Assembly (NCBI GenBank): GCA_030725745.1
Contig: JANRFH010000003.1
Span: 1-64,000, forward strand
Reading direction: 5' to 3'
DNA from: Akkermansiaceae bacterium
GTDB lineage: Bacteria; Verrucomicrobiota; Verrucomicrobiia; Verrucomicrobiales; Akkermansiaceae
DNA: 64,000 bases
In this document: positions 16,221 through 24,544 of the stretch, piece by piece
How the letters are laid out: every line of letters starts with the position of its first letter
How positions within the stretch are numbered: position 1 is the stretch's first letter
The notes under the pieces: model-generated
The model's input: the letters and a program-made list of their open reading frames with translations, nothing else
What the model was told of the DNA's origin: nothing
Database searches by the model: none
Made by a program: the position numbers and the translations under genes

Positions 16221-17085
16221 TTTCACCATCATCACCCCGAACCTGAACTACGGGCGCTTCCTACGGGACTGCTTGGATAGCGTGTCTTCCCAGACAGGCG
16301 TAACCGTAGAGCACTTGGTGTTCGACGCCGGTTCTACGGACGATAGTGCGGAAATCGCTAGCGAATTCCCCTCGGTATTTTTCCGCCAAGAGCCGGACAA
16401 GGGAATGTCGGATGCGATCAACAAAGGCTTCGACTTAGCAAAGGGGGAATGGGTGATGTGGCTCAATGCCGATGACATACTCAAACCGGGTGCCTTGGCT
16501 GAAATACTCGACTTCACCAAAAAAAATCCCTCGGCAGATGTCGTTTACGGGAGCTTTGATTTCGTGGATGCGGACGGACGGCTCCAGCGGCGCATGAAAC
16601 TGCCTGCTTGGTCGAACTTCGTAAGCGTCCATCATTGCTGTTTTATCCCTTCGACAGCCTGCTTTTTCAGAAAGCAAACGGTTCTGGACGAAGGGTTCCG
16701 CCTGAACGAAGGATTCCGCTATGTGATGGACGGGGAGTTCTACGCCCGCCTGCACAAGGCAAGGAAAAGCTTCGCCTACCTGCCGATCAGTCTTGCTGAC
16801 TTCAGGATACACGGCCAAAACGCATCGATGCGGCATCTTGCCGCGAAAGACGAAATGATAGAGGTGCTGGAATCAGAAAAACAACACGTCGAATCGCGCT
16901 CCATCCGCCGGGTTTACGGCACTACAGTGTTTCAAGATCCCTATCTGAACGGTATCACCGACGGATTTCTCTACCTCATCGCCAGAGCTATCAAAGTGAT
17001 GATGAAACTGAGGCAACCGAAAACAACGATTCCCGTAAACTCAATCGGCCACCGCACACCCGAGGAATCTAACACCGGCCAGTGA
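16210..17085 (+). CDS. GT2 family glycosyltransferase (WcaA-like)
   Basis: The 291-residue GT-A enzyme reads FTIITPNLNYGRFL, VEHLVFDAGSTDDS, EPDKGMSDAINKGFD and WLNADD, with the family-typical FRYVMDGEFYARL and DFRIHGQN near the end. It closely parallels the protein at 3336-4157. I take ATG 16210 as the start because the fold begins at residue 4 from there; ATG 16186 would add eight unconserved residues and a longer overlap. Either start overlaps the membrane gene. Its stop overlaps the ATGA-region start of the next gene. Confidence 0.85.
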   Translation: MQPNFTIITPNLNYGRFLRDCLDSVSSQTGVTVEHLVFDAGSTDDSAEIASEFPSVFFRQEPDKGMSDAINKGFDLAKGEWVMWLNADDILKPGALAEILDFTKKNPSADVVYGSFDFVDADGRLQRRMKLPAWSNFVSVHHCCFIPSTACFFRKQTVLDEGFRLNEGFRYVMDGEFYARLHKARKSFAYLPISLADFRIHGQNASMRHLAAKDEMIEVLESEKQHVESRSIRRVYGTTVFQDPYLNGITDGFLYLIARAIKVMMKLRQPKTTIPVNSIGHRTPEESNTGQ

Positions 17086-18029
17086 AGAGTATTTCTAGAA
17101 TGGAGAATACGAAAAACGGGGAACTCGTCATTGCGGCGGTTTTTGCAACCATGAATCGCTCGTCAACGGCGGTGTCCTGTGTGAAGTCGCTCGCTGCGCA
17201 AACCCATCCTCCGGATCATGTGATCGTTGCCGACAATGTTTCCACCGACAGCACGTTCCGAGATTTACACGCCCTGCGGGAACTTCCTTTTGAGCTGACC
17301 GTCATCCCCATGCCCGAAAACGCTGGAAATGCCGGCGGAGTGAAAGAAGCAATGGAACTGGCTTTTGAGAAAGGTGCGGATGCCGTTTGGATACTCGACG
17401 ATGATTCCTGGCCCAGGCCGGATGCACTGGAGGCCATGTTGAAAGACGGATTCGATCAGGACGTGGTTTCACATCCTATCCAAATTGATCCACTCACGAA
17501 AAAATTCACTTGGCCGCTCCAAGTCTTAAAAAACGGCGAATGGATCCTCGCAACAACTAAGGAAGAGCTGCCCGCCGGGGAAAAGGCCGTAAGCCGAGGG
17601 GTGTGGACTGGGGCACTGGTTTCCCGCCGGATCAGGGAAACCATCGGCCCAGTCATGGCGGAGCTATTTATACGCGGCGAAGATGAAGAATACCCATGGA
17701 GGATGGCTGAAGCGGGCTTTTCACATGCCGTTTACCGTGATGCCGTGCTCGATCATCCTGGTCCCACGTCGATCATCGCCCTGTCATGTTTCGGAAAAAG
17801 TTTTTTCTTCGAGCGAGGTCTGGCGGATTGGAAGTTCTACTACAAAACCCGAAACATGGTTTGGCTGAAGCGTAAACAGTCAGGAAAATGCAAAGCCCTC
17901 CTGACCGGATTGGCATATTCACTAGCAGGTTTGTTATCAGAAGGGCCGTCGCGCCTTCCCCTTGCCTGGGCGGCGGCAAAAGCCGGCTGGAAAGGCGAAC
18001 TCGGACGGATGCCAAAGAACCTTGTATGA
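17082..18029 (+). CDS. GT2 glycosyltransferase, GlfT2/rhamnosyltransferase-like
   Basis: The 315-residue protein has VIAAVFATMNRSSTAVSC, VIVADNVSTDSTF, NAGNAGGVKEAMELA and the extended metal site WILDDDSWPRPDALE, then RGEDEEYPWRMAEAG. The NxGGxGG-like run and W-x-D-D-D are shared with galactofuranosyl- and rhamnosyltransferases of GT2. The donor is not predictable. The frame opens in a four-base overlap with the preceding GT2; the start could also be ATG 17101. A 77-base gap without evident hairpin separates it from the priming transferase. Confidence 0.83.
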   Translation: MKSISRMENTKNGELVIAAVFATMNRSSTAVSCVKSLAAQTHPPDHVIVADNVSTDSTFRDLHALRELPFELTVIPMPENAGNAGGVKEAMELAFEKGADAVWILDDDSWPRPDALEAMLKDGFDQDVVSHPIQIDPLTKKFTWPLQVLKNGEWILATTKEELPAGEKAVSRGVWTGALVSRRIRETIGPVMAELFIRGEDEEYPWRMAEAGFSHAVYRDAVLDHPGPTSIIALSCFGKSFFFERGLADWKFYYKTRNMVWLKRKQSGKCKALLTGLAYSLAGLLSEGPSRLPLAWAAAKAGWKGELGRMPKNLV

Positions 18030-18106
18030 CATATTGGGGAATTCCCCCTGTTATTACAATTGATTCGGCACCACTATCCGCATAACCCTCTCATCTTCAC
18101 AAATTC

Positions 18107-19513
18107 ATGGCATCCAGTCGCAAAGACTCTTTCAGAAACCAAGTCTTACAGATCGCTGACGCGCTTCTGGTATGGTTGGCATTCGCGCTTGCGAACCTGC
18201 TTCGCTATCCGATGCGCGAGTGGTTGTTTCAGGATAAAACGTCGGACGATGGGCTCAATGCCATGACTTGGGCTTTGTACATCGCAGTTCCCTTTACTCC
18301 GTTGGTGCTGGAGCACTTCAACTTCTACCATCGCATCAGCAGCAAGACGACGAGAGCCGCTGTCTGGCAACTCATTCGAGGCATTTTCGTTATTGGTGTC
18401 GTCATCTCCGTATTCGCGGTCTTCTCAAATATCGAGGGAACGAGACGCCTCGTGCTAGCATTGGGTGCAGTATTTATCTTCATCCTCCTTTTGATACGTG
18501 ACCGAACCTATTCTTGGTGGATTTCCCGCAAAAAAAGGCAAGGAGGTGCCGGTGAAAGAGTGGTTATCGTCGGATCGAAGAGTGAAATAGACGACCTGTT
18601 GCAGGATCTCGATGCAGAGGCCATTTCCGATTGGGACATTGTGGAGCGGTTCGATTTAGCAACACATTCAGTTTCCGATCTGTACGAAATACTTAAGACA
18701 GAATCCATCGGGCGTGTCGTATTCGCGGCAAAGACGAGTGAATTCGAAAAAGTGGCAAGCGCAGTTGAGGTTTGCGAGCTCCAAGGTGTTGAGGCATGGA
18801 TCGCCGCGTCATTCATCCGCACGCAGATTGCCCGGCCAACCTTCGATTCCGTGGGCTCAAAGCCCATGCTCGTTCTGCGCTCTACGCCCGAACTTTCATG
18901 GGAATTGATGGCCAAGGAACTCATGGACAGAATTGGCTCGTTGCTAATTATTGTATTCTCCCTGCCACTTTGGGTCATTACAGCGATCGGCATCAAGATC
19001 GCTAGCCCAGGCGCACCGGTGATGTTTTCACAGCTGAGATGCGGGCGCTATGGCAAACCTTTCAAGATCAGGAAATTCCGCACCATGGTTCCAAATGCCG
19101 AGGAGTTGCTTGAGAGCATCAAGAAAGAACATGGTAACGAAATGGACGGCCCTGTTTTTAAGCTCGGGCAGGATCCAAGGATTTTTCGTTTTGGATCTTT
19201 TCTCAGGAAATTCAGCATTGATGAGCTCCCACAACTTATCAACGTCCTCACCGGAGAAATGAGCCTTGTCGGCCCGCGTCCGCTACCTCTTTACGAGGTA
19301 GAAGCCTTCGGTGAAATATCCCACCGCCGCAGACTCAGTGTAAAACCCGGCATCACCTGCGAGTGGCAAGCAGGAGGAAGAAGCAAAATCACCAGTTTCG
19401 AGGATTGGGTCGAAATGGATCTCCGCTACATTGACAACTGGTCTCTCTGGCTCGATTGCCAGATCATTATCCGTACGATTCCTGCCGTGCTCCTTGCCAA
19501 AGGTGCGAGCTAG
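18107..19513 (+). CDS. Polyprenyl glycosylphosphotransferase (priming sugar transferase, WcaJ-like)
   Basis: The 468-residue inner-membrane enzyme has an N-terminal block of about four membrane helices, a middle Rossmann-like region (ERVVIVGSKSEI, about 145-155) and a C-terminal bacterial sugar transferase domain. That domain shows MFSQLRCGRYGKPFKIRKFR, DELPQLINVLTGEMSLVGPR and the Asp/Glu and Pro-rich catalytic core. It transfers a sugar-1-phosphate from a nucleotide sugar to undecaprenyl phosphate, starting repeat-unit assembly for the whole cluster. The length is typical of the PssZ/WcaJ class. Confidence 0.93.
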   Translation: MASSRKDSFRNQVLQIADALLVWLAFALANLLRYPMREWLFQDKTSDDGLNAMTWALYIAVPFTPLVLEHFNFYHRISSKTTRAAVWQLIRGIFVIGVVISVFAVFSNIEGTRRLVLALGAVFIFILLLIRDRTYSWWISRKKRQGGAGERVVIVGSKSEIDDLLQDLDAEAISDWDIVERFDLATHSVSDLYEILKTESIGRVVFAAKTSEFEKVASAVEVCELQGVEAWIAASFIRTQIARPTFDSVGSKPMLVLRSTPELSWELMAKELMDRIGSLLIIVFSLPLWVITAIGIKIASPGAPVMFSQLRCGRYGKPFKIRKFRTMVPNAEELLESIKKEHGNEMDGPVFKLGQDPRIFRFGSFLRKFSIDELPQLINVLTGEMSLVGPRPLPLYEVEAFGEISHRRRLSVKPGITCEWQAGGRSKITSFEDWVEMDLRYIDNWSLWLDCQIIIRTIPAVLLAKGAS

Positions 19514-19533
19514 AAACGACAAAACTCATTCCC

Positions 19534-21747
19534 ATGGCTCCGGTATCCGCAATTCTCTGGATCGCAGGCCTCGTCCTTGCGGTCGTGATCGCACCTCAAC
19601 TCCGCATCTGGACTTGGGGCCCGGCTATGCTTTGTTTTGCACTCTCCGCGCTCGCCACACTGCCGCTCATTTGGAAAGAACGGAAGAATTTCGGAGATCT
19701 TGTGATTGTGATCGCAGGATTTTTGCTCGTGTTTTGGCTTGGAATGCGAGCCGCCGTGACACCTGTTCAGGAATTGGGACACTCGGATCTGCTTCTGGTT
19801 TCAATGGCCGTCGCGACATTCGTATCCTTCCGTGGAATCTCGACAAGCATCCCGGCACAGAGGATCTTGTATTTCGGAATCGCCGCGCTAACCGCCGCCA
19901 GTCTCTACGTCATTGCTCGCCAAGTTTCCGAGCCAGGCTATTCCCCCGTATTTCCCGGAAATAAAGGGCTTCCATCCGGTTTCTATGCCCACTACAGCTA
20001 CGGAGGCTCTTATCTTATAGCTGTGTCCTCCATACTTCTAGGCCTTGCGCTTTATGGGAAGGAACGAATTGCGATTCGGCTGCTGTTGGGATTAGTGGCG
20101 CTCCTAGCTCTGGTAGGTGTCTATTACACCAGATCCCGAGGTGCTATCTTCGGAGCAATGGGAGGTCTGGGAATCTTACTCATTTTTACTCTATTGCTTG
20201 GCAAGAGAGACAAGAAAAAATGGTTCACTCCAGCTATCTTAGCCGCACCTTTTCTAGCTGCTGCATTTGGATACGCGCTGTATGTCGGCTGGTCGAACAC
20301 CCAGGAAGTTAGAGGAAACCAAGATGTCACAGACATGCTGGACAATGCTATACGCTTCTATCTGGCAAGCATCGCGCTATCCTGCTTCCAACTCCATCCG
20401 CTCATTGGAGGAGGAGCACGGAGTTACAGTTGGGAAAGCTATCGTTTCTGGGACTACGCGGCAATGGGACAGGGCAAATTCAAGCCCGAACATGTCCACA
20501 ACGAACTCCTCCAAACAGCAACAGACTATGGAATAATAGGAGCAGGCCTTCTCGTTGTTTTCCTCGTCTGCGTAACAATTCTTGTCATCTACAGAGCATC
20601 ATCTCGAAAGACCTCCGATGCACCAAAGTTCGCGGATGGATGGCGCATTGGTGGAATAGCTGGGCTGGCCGCCCTGTTCATCCAATCGAACTTCGAGGGT
20701 ATCTTCAGGGTTGCCCCTGGAGCGATAATTCTCGCTATCTGCCTCTCTGCTGCCTGTTTTCCGGTCACATCTGCTTCCGCGACTAGTAGAAGTCACTTTG
20801 CATGGTTCCGAAGCGGCCTAGTGAGTTCTGTGGGCATCATTTCGGCTATCCTGCTCTTAGCTTTTGGCCTGAAAGGCACGAGGGTATCACTCATTCTATG
20901 GCCTAGCTTTTTCGGGAAAACCCCTGTCGGAAACGAAACAAAACTCGATGCGCTGAACAAAGCGATCCCAGTATGGCCATTGATGACACTCTACCGAGAA
21001 CGTGCAGAAGTTGCGCAAAAATTGGCAGCAGAAGAAAAGCACACTGATACGGCGGCTGATTTTATGAAACTCTCGCTTGCTGACTTCAAAAAAATTCAGC
21101 AACTCCATCCCTATGACCCAGCGGCATTCGTCAACTCGGCAAATCTTCTCAGCAGTCTCGGGCGCTATCAAGAAGCCGAAAGCCATTTTGCCAAAGCGAT
21201 AAAACTACAAGGGGAGATGGAAGCCTGTTTCCAATCACACTTCCATGCCGCCTTGCACTATCAACGGAAAGCTCTGAAGGAATATGATCCGGAAAACTCC
21301 ATCGGTTCGCTTTCGGACATGCAAATTGCAACGGGTCACATAGAGAAGGCTTTCACGATTTCTTGGATCCACGGTAACGAGCGAGACATGCAACTCAGGG
21401 TTACGATCCACCAGAATTACGGCAGGTTACTCGAAACCTTGGGTGAACCGAAAAAGGCACTGGAAGTGTATGATTTCATCGCTCAGAAGCCATACGGTCG
21501 GAACTCTCACTACTTGGCCGCACTTCTCTACGGAAGGCTCGCCGTCGATTTCTGGTTCGATAAACGCAGACCGGAGGATGCACTTTACTTCTTCAACAGT
21601 GCTACACACAGAATGTGGCTAGCAAAAGGAGATCTGCCTAAAGGAGTTACCCCTGAACAACGCGAAGAACACTCAAACTATTTCAAGAACTCCATCAACA
21701 CCCTAAAAGGCGGCAAGATCGTTCCGTCCAAAAGCGTTAAGTTCTAA
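19534..21747 (+). CDS. O-antigen ligase/polymerase-like membrane protein with C-terminal TPR region
   Basis: The 737-residue protein has about twelve membrane helices (1-470) with a large periplasmic loop containing GGGARSYSWESYRFW and HVHNELLQTATDYGIIGAGLL. The H-N-E-L-L...E/D-x-G motif is the catalytic-loop signature of Wzy_C/WaaL polymerases and ligases. The soluble tail (about 480-737) contains TPR-like repeats, for example FVNSANLLSSLGRYQEAESHFAKA. It would polymerise or ligate the lipid-linked repeats. The true start is ATG 19534, since the upstream extension overlaps the priming transferase. It converges on epsI with an 11-base gap. Confidence 0.87.
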   Translation: MAPVSAILWIAGLVLAVVIAPQLRIWTWGPAMLCFALSALATLPLIWKERKNFGDLVIVIAGFLLVFWLGMRAAVTPVQELGHSDLLLVSMAVATFVSFRGISTSIPAQRILYFGIAALTAASLYVIARQVSEPGYSPVFPGNKGLPSGFYAHYSYGGSYLIAVSSILLGLALYGKERIAIRLLLGLVALLALVGVYYTRSRGAIFGAMGGLGILLIFTLLLGKRDKKKWFTPAILAAPFLAAAFGYALYVGWSNTQEVRGNQDVTDMLDNAIRFYLASIALSCFQLHPLIGGGARSYSWESYRFWDYAAMGQGKFKPEHVHNELLQTATDYGIIGAGLLVVFLVCVTILVIYRASSRKTSDAPKFADGWRIGGIAGLAALFIQSNFEGIFRVAPGAIILAICLSAACFPVTSASATSRSHFAWFRSGLVSSVGIISAILLLAFGLKGTRVSLILWPSFFGKTPVGNETKLDALNKAIPVWPLMTLYRERAEVAQKLAAEEKHTDTAADFMKLSLADFKKIQQLHPYDPAAFVNSANLLSSLGRYQEAESHFAKAIKLQGEMEACFQSHFHAALHYQRKALKEYDPENSIGSLSDMQIATGHIEKAFTISWIHGNERDMQLRVTIHQNYGRLLETLGEPKKALEVYDFIAQKPYGRNSHYLAALLYGRLAVDFWFDKRRPEDALYFFNSATHRMWLAKGDLPKGVTPEQREEHSNYFKNSINTLKGGKIVPSKSVKF

Positions 21748-21758
21748 GACTGAGTGTA

Positions 21759-22490
21759 TCAAGGAGCCACCTGATCCCAATCGATCTGTTTATCCGCAAA
21801 TTGTGACACGAACTCCGACAATTTCCGCTCCGCCTCTTCCTCAGTCACTGGCTTATCTTTGATCCAAGGAATATCGCCATACCACATAGATGTGGATACA
21901 TAAGCCCATCTCTGATCTCGCCCATGAATCAACCGATCCTTCATGTCGAGGAGAGTCCTCTGGAGGTGGTCATTGGTGATCCGGTCATTACCGACGAAAA
22001 AATAGTAAGTGAGACAATTCAGATCGAGTTGCTGAGGCGGATCCTGGATGGTAGAGATGCGCTGGCGGCTCATCAGTCTTTTTACAGTAACTTCCCTCCC
22101 TCCCTCGGACTTCAGAGTTCTATCCGTGGAGCTCAAAATGACGTGTCCCTGAGCAACCATACAACGCTCCGGCCTATGGATCGAGTTGTTAAGATCTTTG
22201 CCGGAGAGGACAATTGAGAGGTTCAAGATGTCGGGAACCGCGTTCCCGTCTGGGAAAAATTCAAATTCCCTAGCGCGATAGCATTCTGCTTTTGAAAATT
22301 CCGTATCCTTGGCAAGCGTTTCTATTTCGACCTTGCTCGCCGGAATATTTCTAAGCTGCCAGTCTCCGAAAGCGCCTGGAAGTTCCATTGATACTGCGGA
22401 TTGAGCCATATCACCAGCTGTAGGCAGTAAATATACGCTTCCCAAGAATAGCAGGGCAAATGCTGGCAATATTATCGGGCGTAATTTCAT
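21759..22490 (-). CDS. epsI: Exosortase-associated protein EpsI
   Basis: The 243-residue protein has an N-terminal membrane anchor (LPAFALLFLGSVYLL) and an extracytoplasmic EpsI domain. Features are FGDWQLRN near residue 40, a CYRAREF segment, the HRPERCMVAQGHVI element with the family's H-x-P-E-x-C motif, and LTYYFFVGNDRIT near 165. EpsI proteins occur beside or fused to exosortases in exopolysaccharide loci. The exact biochemical function is not established. It overlaps the exosortase gene by four bases (ATGA), so the two form one operon. Confidence 0.85.
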   Translation of the reverse strand: MKLRPIILPAFALLFLGSVYLLPTAGDMAQSAVSMELPGAFGDWQLRNIPASKVEIETLAKDTEFSKAECYRAREFEFFPDGNAVPDILNLSIVLSGKDLNNSIHRPERCMVAQGHVILSSTDRTLKSEGGREVTVKRLMSRQRISTIQDPPQQLDLNCLTYYFFVGNDRITNDHLQRTLLDMKDRLIHGRDQRWAYVSTSMWYGDIPWIKDKPVTEEEAERKLSEFVSQFADKQIDWDQVAP

Positions 22491-23476
22491 GATCCTGCAA
22501 TAAAGGCCTCCCCTCCTTCTTTCTTGCCCACCGTCTTGCGTGTCAGCTTACGCTTATTTGCCCTCTTCCACGGCAATCCTCCTTCGAAGAGTGAGTGCAC
22601 CAAAAGCAGCAATGCGAGCGAGAACGGGTAGAACAGCAGAAGCCCCGACCAGTCATGCCAAGTTCCCGCGGCCCATTCGGCGTCGCCGTATTCCGCGATA
22701 ACAAAAATCGAAGTCACACGAAGGGTATTTCCAATGATCGCCAACGGCAAAGCCATCAATAGGAGAACTGCCTTTTGCCACATTTTGATCTTGGCGACGT
22801 AAGCCCACGCCGAAGAAATCATCAATAATGCCATGAGCGAACGGATACCGCTGCAGCCGGATGCGATATCTAAGGGCTCCCAATCACCGCGAACTGGTAG
22901 GATCGTCGTCCCCTGCACTGTTGTCTCCACACCAAAAAGGGACGATCCGTGGTGCGCCATTGATGTAGCTAGAAGTTGGAGACCGGTAGTCGCCTGCTGG
23001 AAGCTAGGGAGAGGCACCGCCAGCCAAAAAAAGAAGAACGGGAATGCGAGTAATTTCGCCACCCTCCACCCCCAGAGAAAATAGCACCCCCCCCAGAGTA
23101 AAAATGGCAATGCCCCGACTCCAATCCGAGGCTGCAGCGTCCTGCATGAAATAACGTAAAACAGCGCTCCAACAAAAACAGCAATCAACCCCAAGTAACT
23201 TCCCTTCCCGGCAACCGCTCTAAGGTTTTTGAACTGATAGCCGATAAGCCCCGCAATAACGAAAGGGAACAACATCCCATGCTCGTAATCGGATCCGGGG
23301 TTCCAATTTGATTCCAACCAACCTAATACCGAAAATCCTCCAAAACGCTTATCAAAGCAAAAAAACCAGATGATCGCCGCGACAAACAAAAGCACCGATG
23401 CAACCACGACCGGATTCCACTCACGGATAGGTTTTACGGCAGCAGGAGCGCTTCTGGTGATGGTGGGTTCGCTCAA
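22487..23476 (-). CDS. Exosortase (XrtA/EpsH-like membrane transpeptidase)
   Basis: The 329-residue polytopic membrane protein has about eight helices and the three exosortase hallmarks: Cys208 in IASGCSGIRSL, Arg253 in GNTLRVTSI and His274 in TWHDWSG. Exosortases cleave C-terminal PEP-CTERM-type sorting signals and are thought to hand substrates to the surface in exopolysaccharide producers. The gene starts just before the promoter region shared with prs and forms an operon with epsI. No PEP-CTERM protein was found in this window, so its substrates are encoded elsewhere. The exosortase subtype cannot be fixed by eye. Confidence 0.92.
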   Translation of the reverse strand: MSEPTITRSAPAAVKPIREWNPVVVASVLLFVAAIIWFFCFDKRFGGFSVLGWLESNWNPGSDYEHGMLFPFVIAGLIGYQFKNLRAVAGKGSYLGLIAVFVGALFYVISCRTLQPRIGVGALPFLLWGGCYFLWGWRVAKLLAFPFFFFWLAVPLPSFQQATTGLQLLATSMAHHGSSLFGVETTVQGTTILPVRGDWEPLDIASGCSGIRSLMALLMISSAWAYVAKIKMWQKAVLLLMALPLAIIGNTLRVTSIFVIAEYGDAEWAAGTWHDWSGLLLFYPFSLALLLLVHSLFEGGLPWKRANKRKLTRKTVGKKEGGEAFIAGS

Positions 23477-23555
23477 ATGGGTGTTTGGCTAAAGTTGAAA
23501 TATAGTCCGCAAAGTATTGCCGAGGCTCCTCAGCCTGTCAACAATCCCTCCACCC

Positions 23556-24482
23556 ATGAAAATCATCAGTGGAACAGCCCACCGCGCCCTCGCCGAGAAA
23601 ATTGCAGACACCCTCGGCCAGCCCCTCGCAGACGTCCAGGTGGATGCCTTTCCCGACGGGGAAACGGCCGTCAAGATCAACGAAAACGTAAGAGGTGAGG
23701 ATATCTTCATCATCCAACCCTCCTGCCCGCCCACCAATCACAACATCATGGAGTTGCTCATCCTCGTGGATGCCGCACGACGTGCCAGTGCCGAGCGCAT
23801 CACTGCAGTGATGCCCTTCTTCGGCTATGCCCGACAAGACAGGAAAGACCAGCCACGCGTGCCGATCACCGCCAAGCTCGTCGCCAACCTCCTCACCTCC
23901 GCAGGCGTCAACCGAGTCCTTACCATGGATCTCCACGCCCCGCAGATCCAAGGCTTCTTCGATATCCCGGTCGATCACCTCTACGCGAAGCCAGCGCTCA
24001 TCGGCTACCTACGCGAGCGCCATCCTGACACCACGAACCTCACCGTGGTCTCCCCGGACGTCGGCGGCGTGAAAATGGCTCGCGCCTACGCGGATGCCCT
24101 CGGAGCCGAGCTCGCCATTGTTGCGAAACACCGCATCTCCGCCACACGGGTCGAAGCCATGAACGTCATCGGCGATGTAAACGGGCGTGATGTCTTACTT
24201 GTCGATGACATGACAGAAACCGCCGGAACCCTCTGTGCAGCAGCGGAAATTCTCCACAAACACGGCGCAAAACGCATCTTCGCAGGTGTTTCCCACGCTA
24301 TCATCAGCGATCTCGCCAACGAGCGCCTGGCCAAGTCCCACATCGAAGAAGTAATCACCACCGATTCCGTGCCCCAAGCTCACGGCCCGAAAGTCCAGGC
24401 CGTCAGTGTCGCTCCGCTCCTCGGTGAGGCAATCCGCCGCATCAACGGCGGCCAGTCCGTCACTTCCCTCTTCTCAGTCTGA
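23556..24482 (+). CDS. prs: Ribose-phosphate pyrophosphokinase
   Basis: Prs makes PRPP from ribose 5-phosphate and ATP for nucleotide, His and Trp synthesis. The 308-residue protein shows the FxDGET/E motif (VDAFPDGETAVKI), the flexible-loop signature GYARQDRKDQPRVPITAKLVA with ATP-site residues, MDLHAPQIQGFF, and the PRPP loop VLLVDDMTETAGTL. The length is normal for class I enzymes. The start is ATG 23556 (MKIISGTAHRALAEK); upstream extension is not conserved. It is divergent from the exosortase gene and followed by a strong hairpin terminator. Confidence 0.96.
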   Translation: MKIISGTAHRALAEKIADTLGQPLADVQVDAFPDGETAVKINENVRGEDIFIIQPSCPPTNHNIMELLILVDAARRASAERITAVMPFFGYARQDRKDQPRVPITAKLVANLLTSAGVNRVLTMDLHAPQIQGFFDIPVDHLYAKPALIGYLRERHPDTTNLTVVSPDVGGVKMARAYADALGAELAIVAKHRISATRVEAMNVIGDVNGRDVLLVDDMTETAGTLCAAAEILHKHGAKRIFAGVSHAIISDLANERLAKSHIEEVITTDSVPQAHGPKVQAVSVAPLLGEAIRRINGGQSVTSLFSV

Positions 24483-24497
24483 TCTAAACTTTCTTCC

Positions 24498-24537
24498 CAA
24501 AAAGCGCGCTCACCACACCGGTGTGCGCGCTTTTTTT
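24498..24537 (+). terminator. Rho-independent terminator of prs
   Basis: A GCGCGC arm pairs with GCGCGC around an inner CACACCGGTGTG palindrome. The hairpin has a short unpaired TCAC bulge, is flanked by an A-run on the left and is followed by seven T residues. It begins about 15 bases after the prs stop and lies seven bases before the stop of the convergent cyclase gene. The A-run means it may also act for the opposite strand. Confidence 0.85.
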
Positions 24538-24544
24538 GTCAAGA

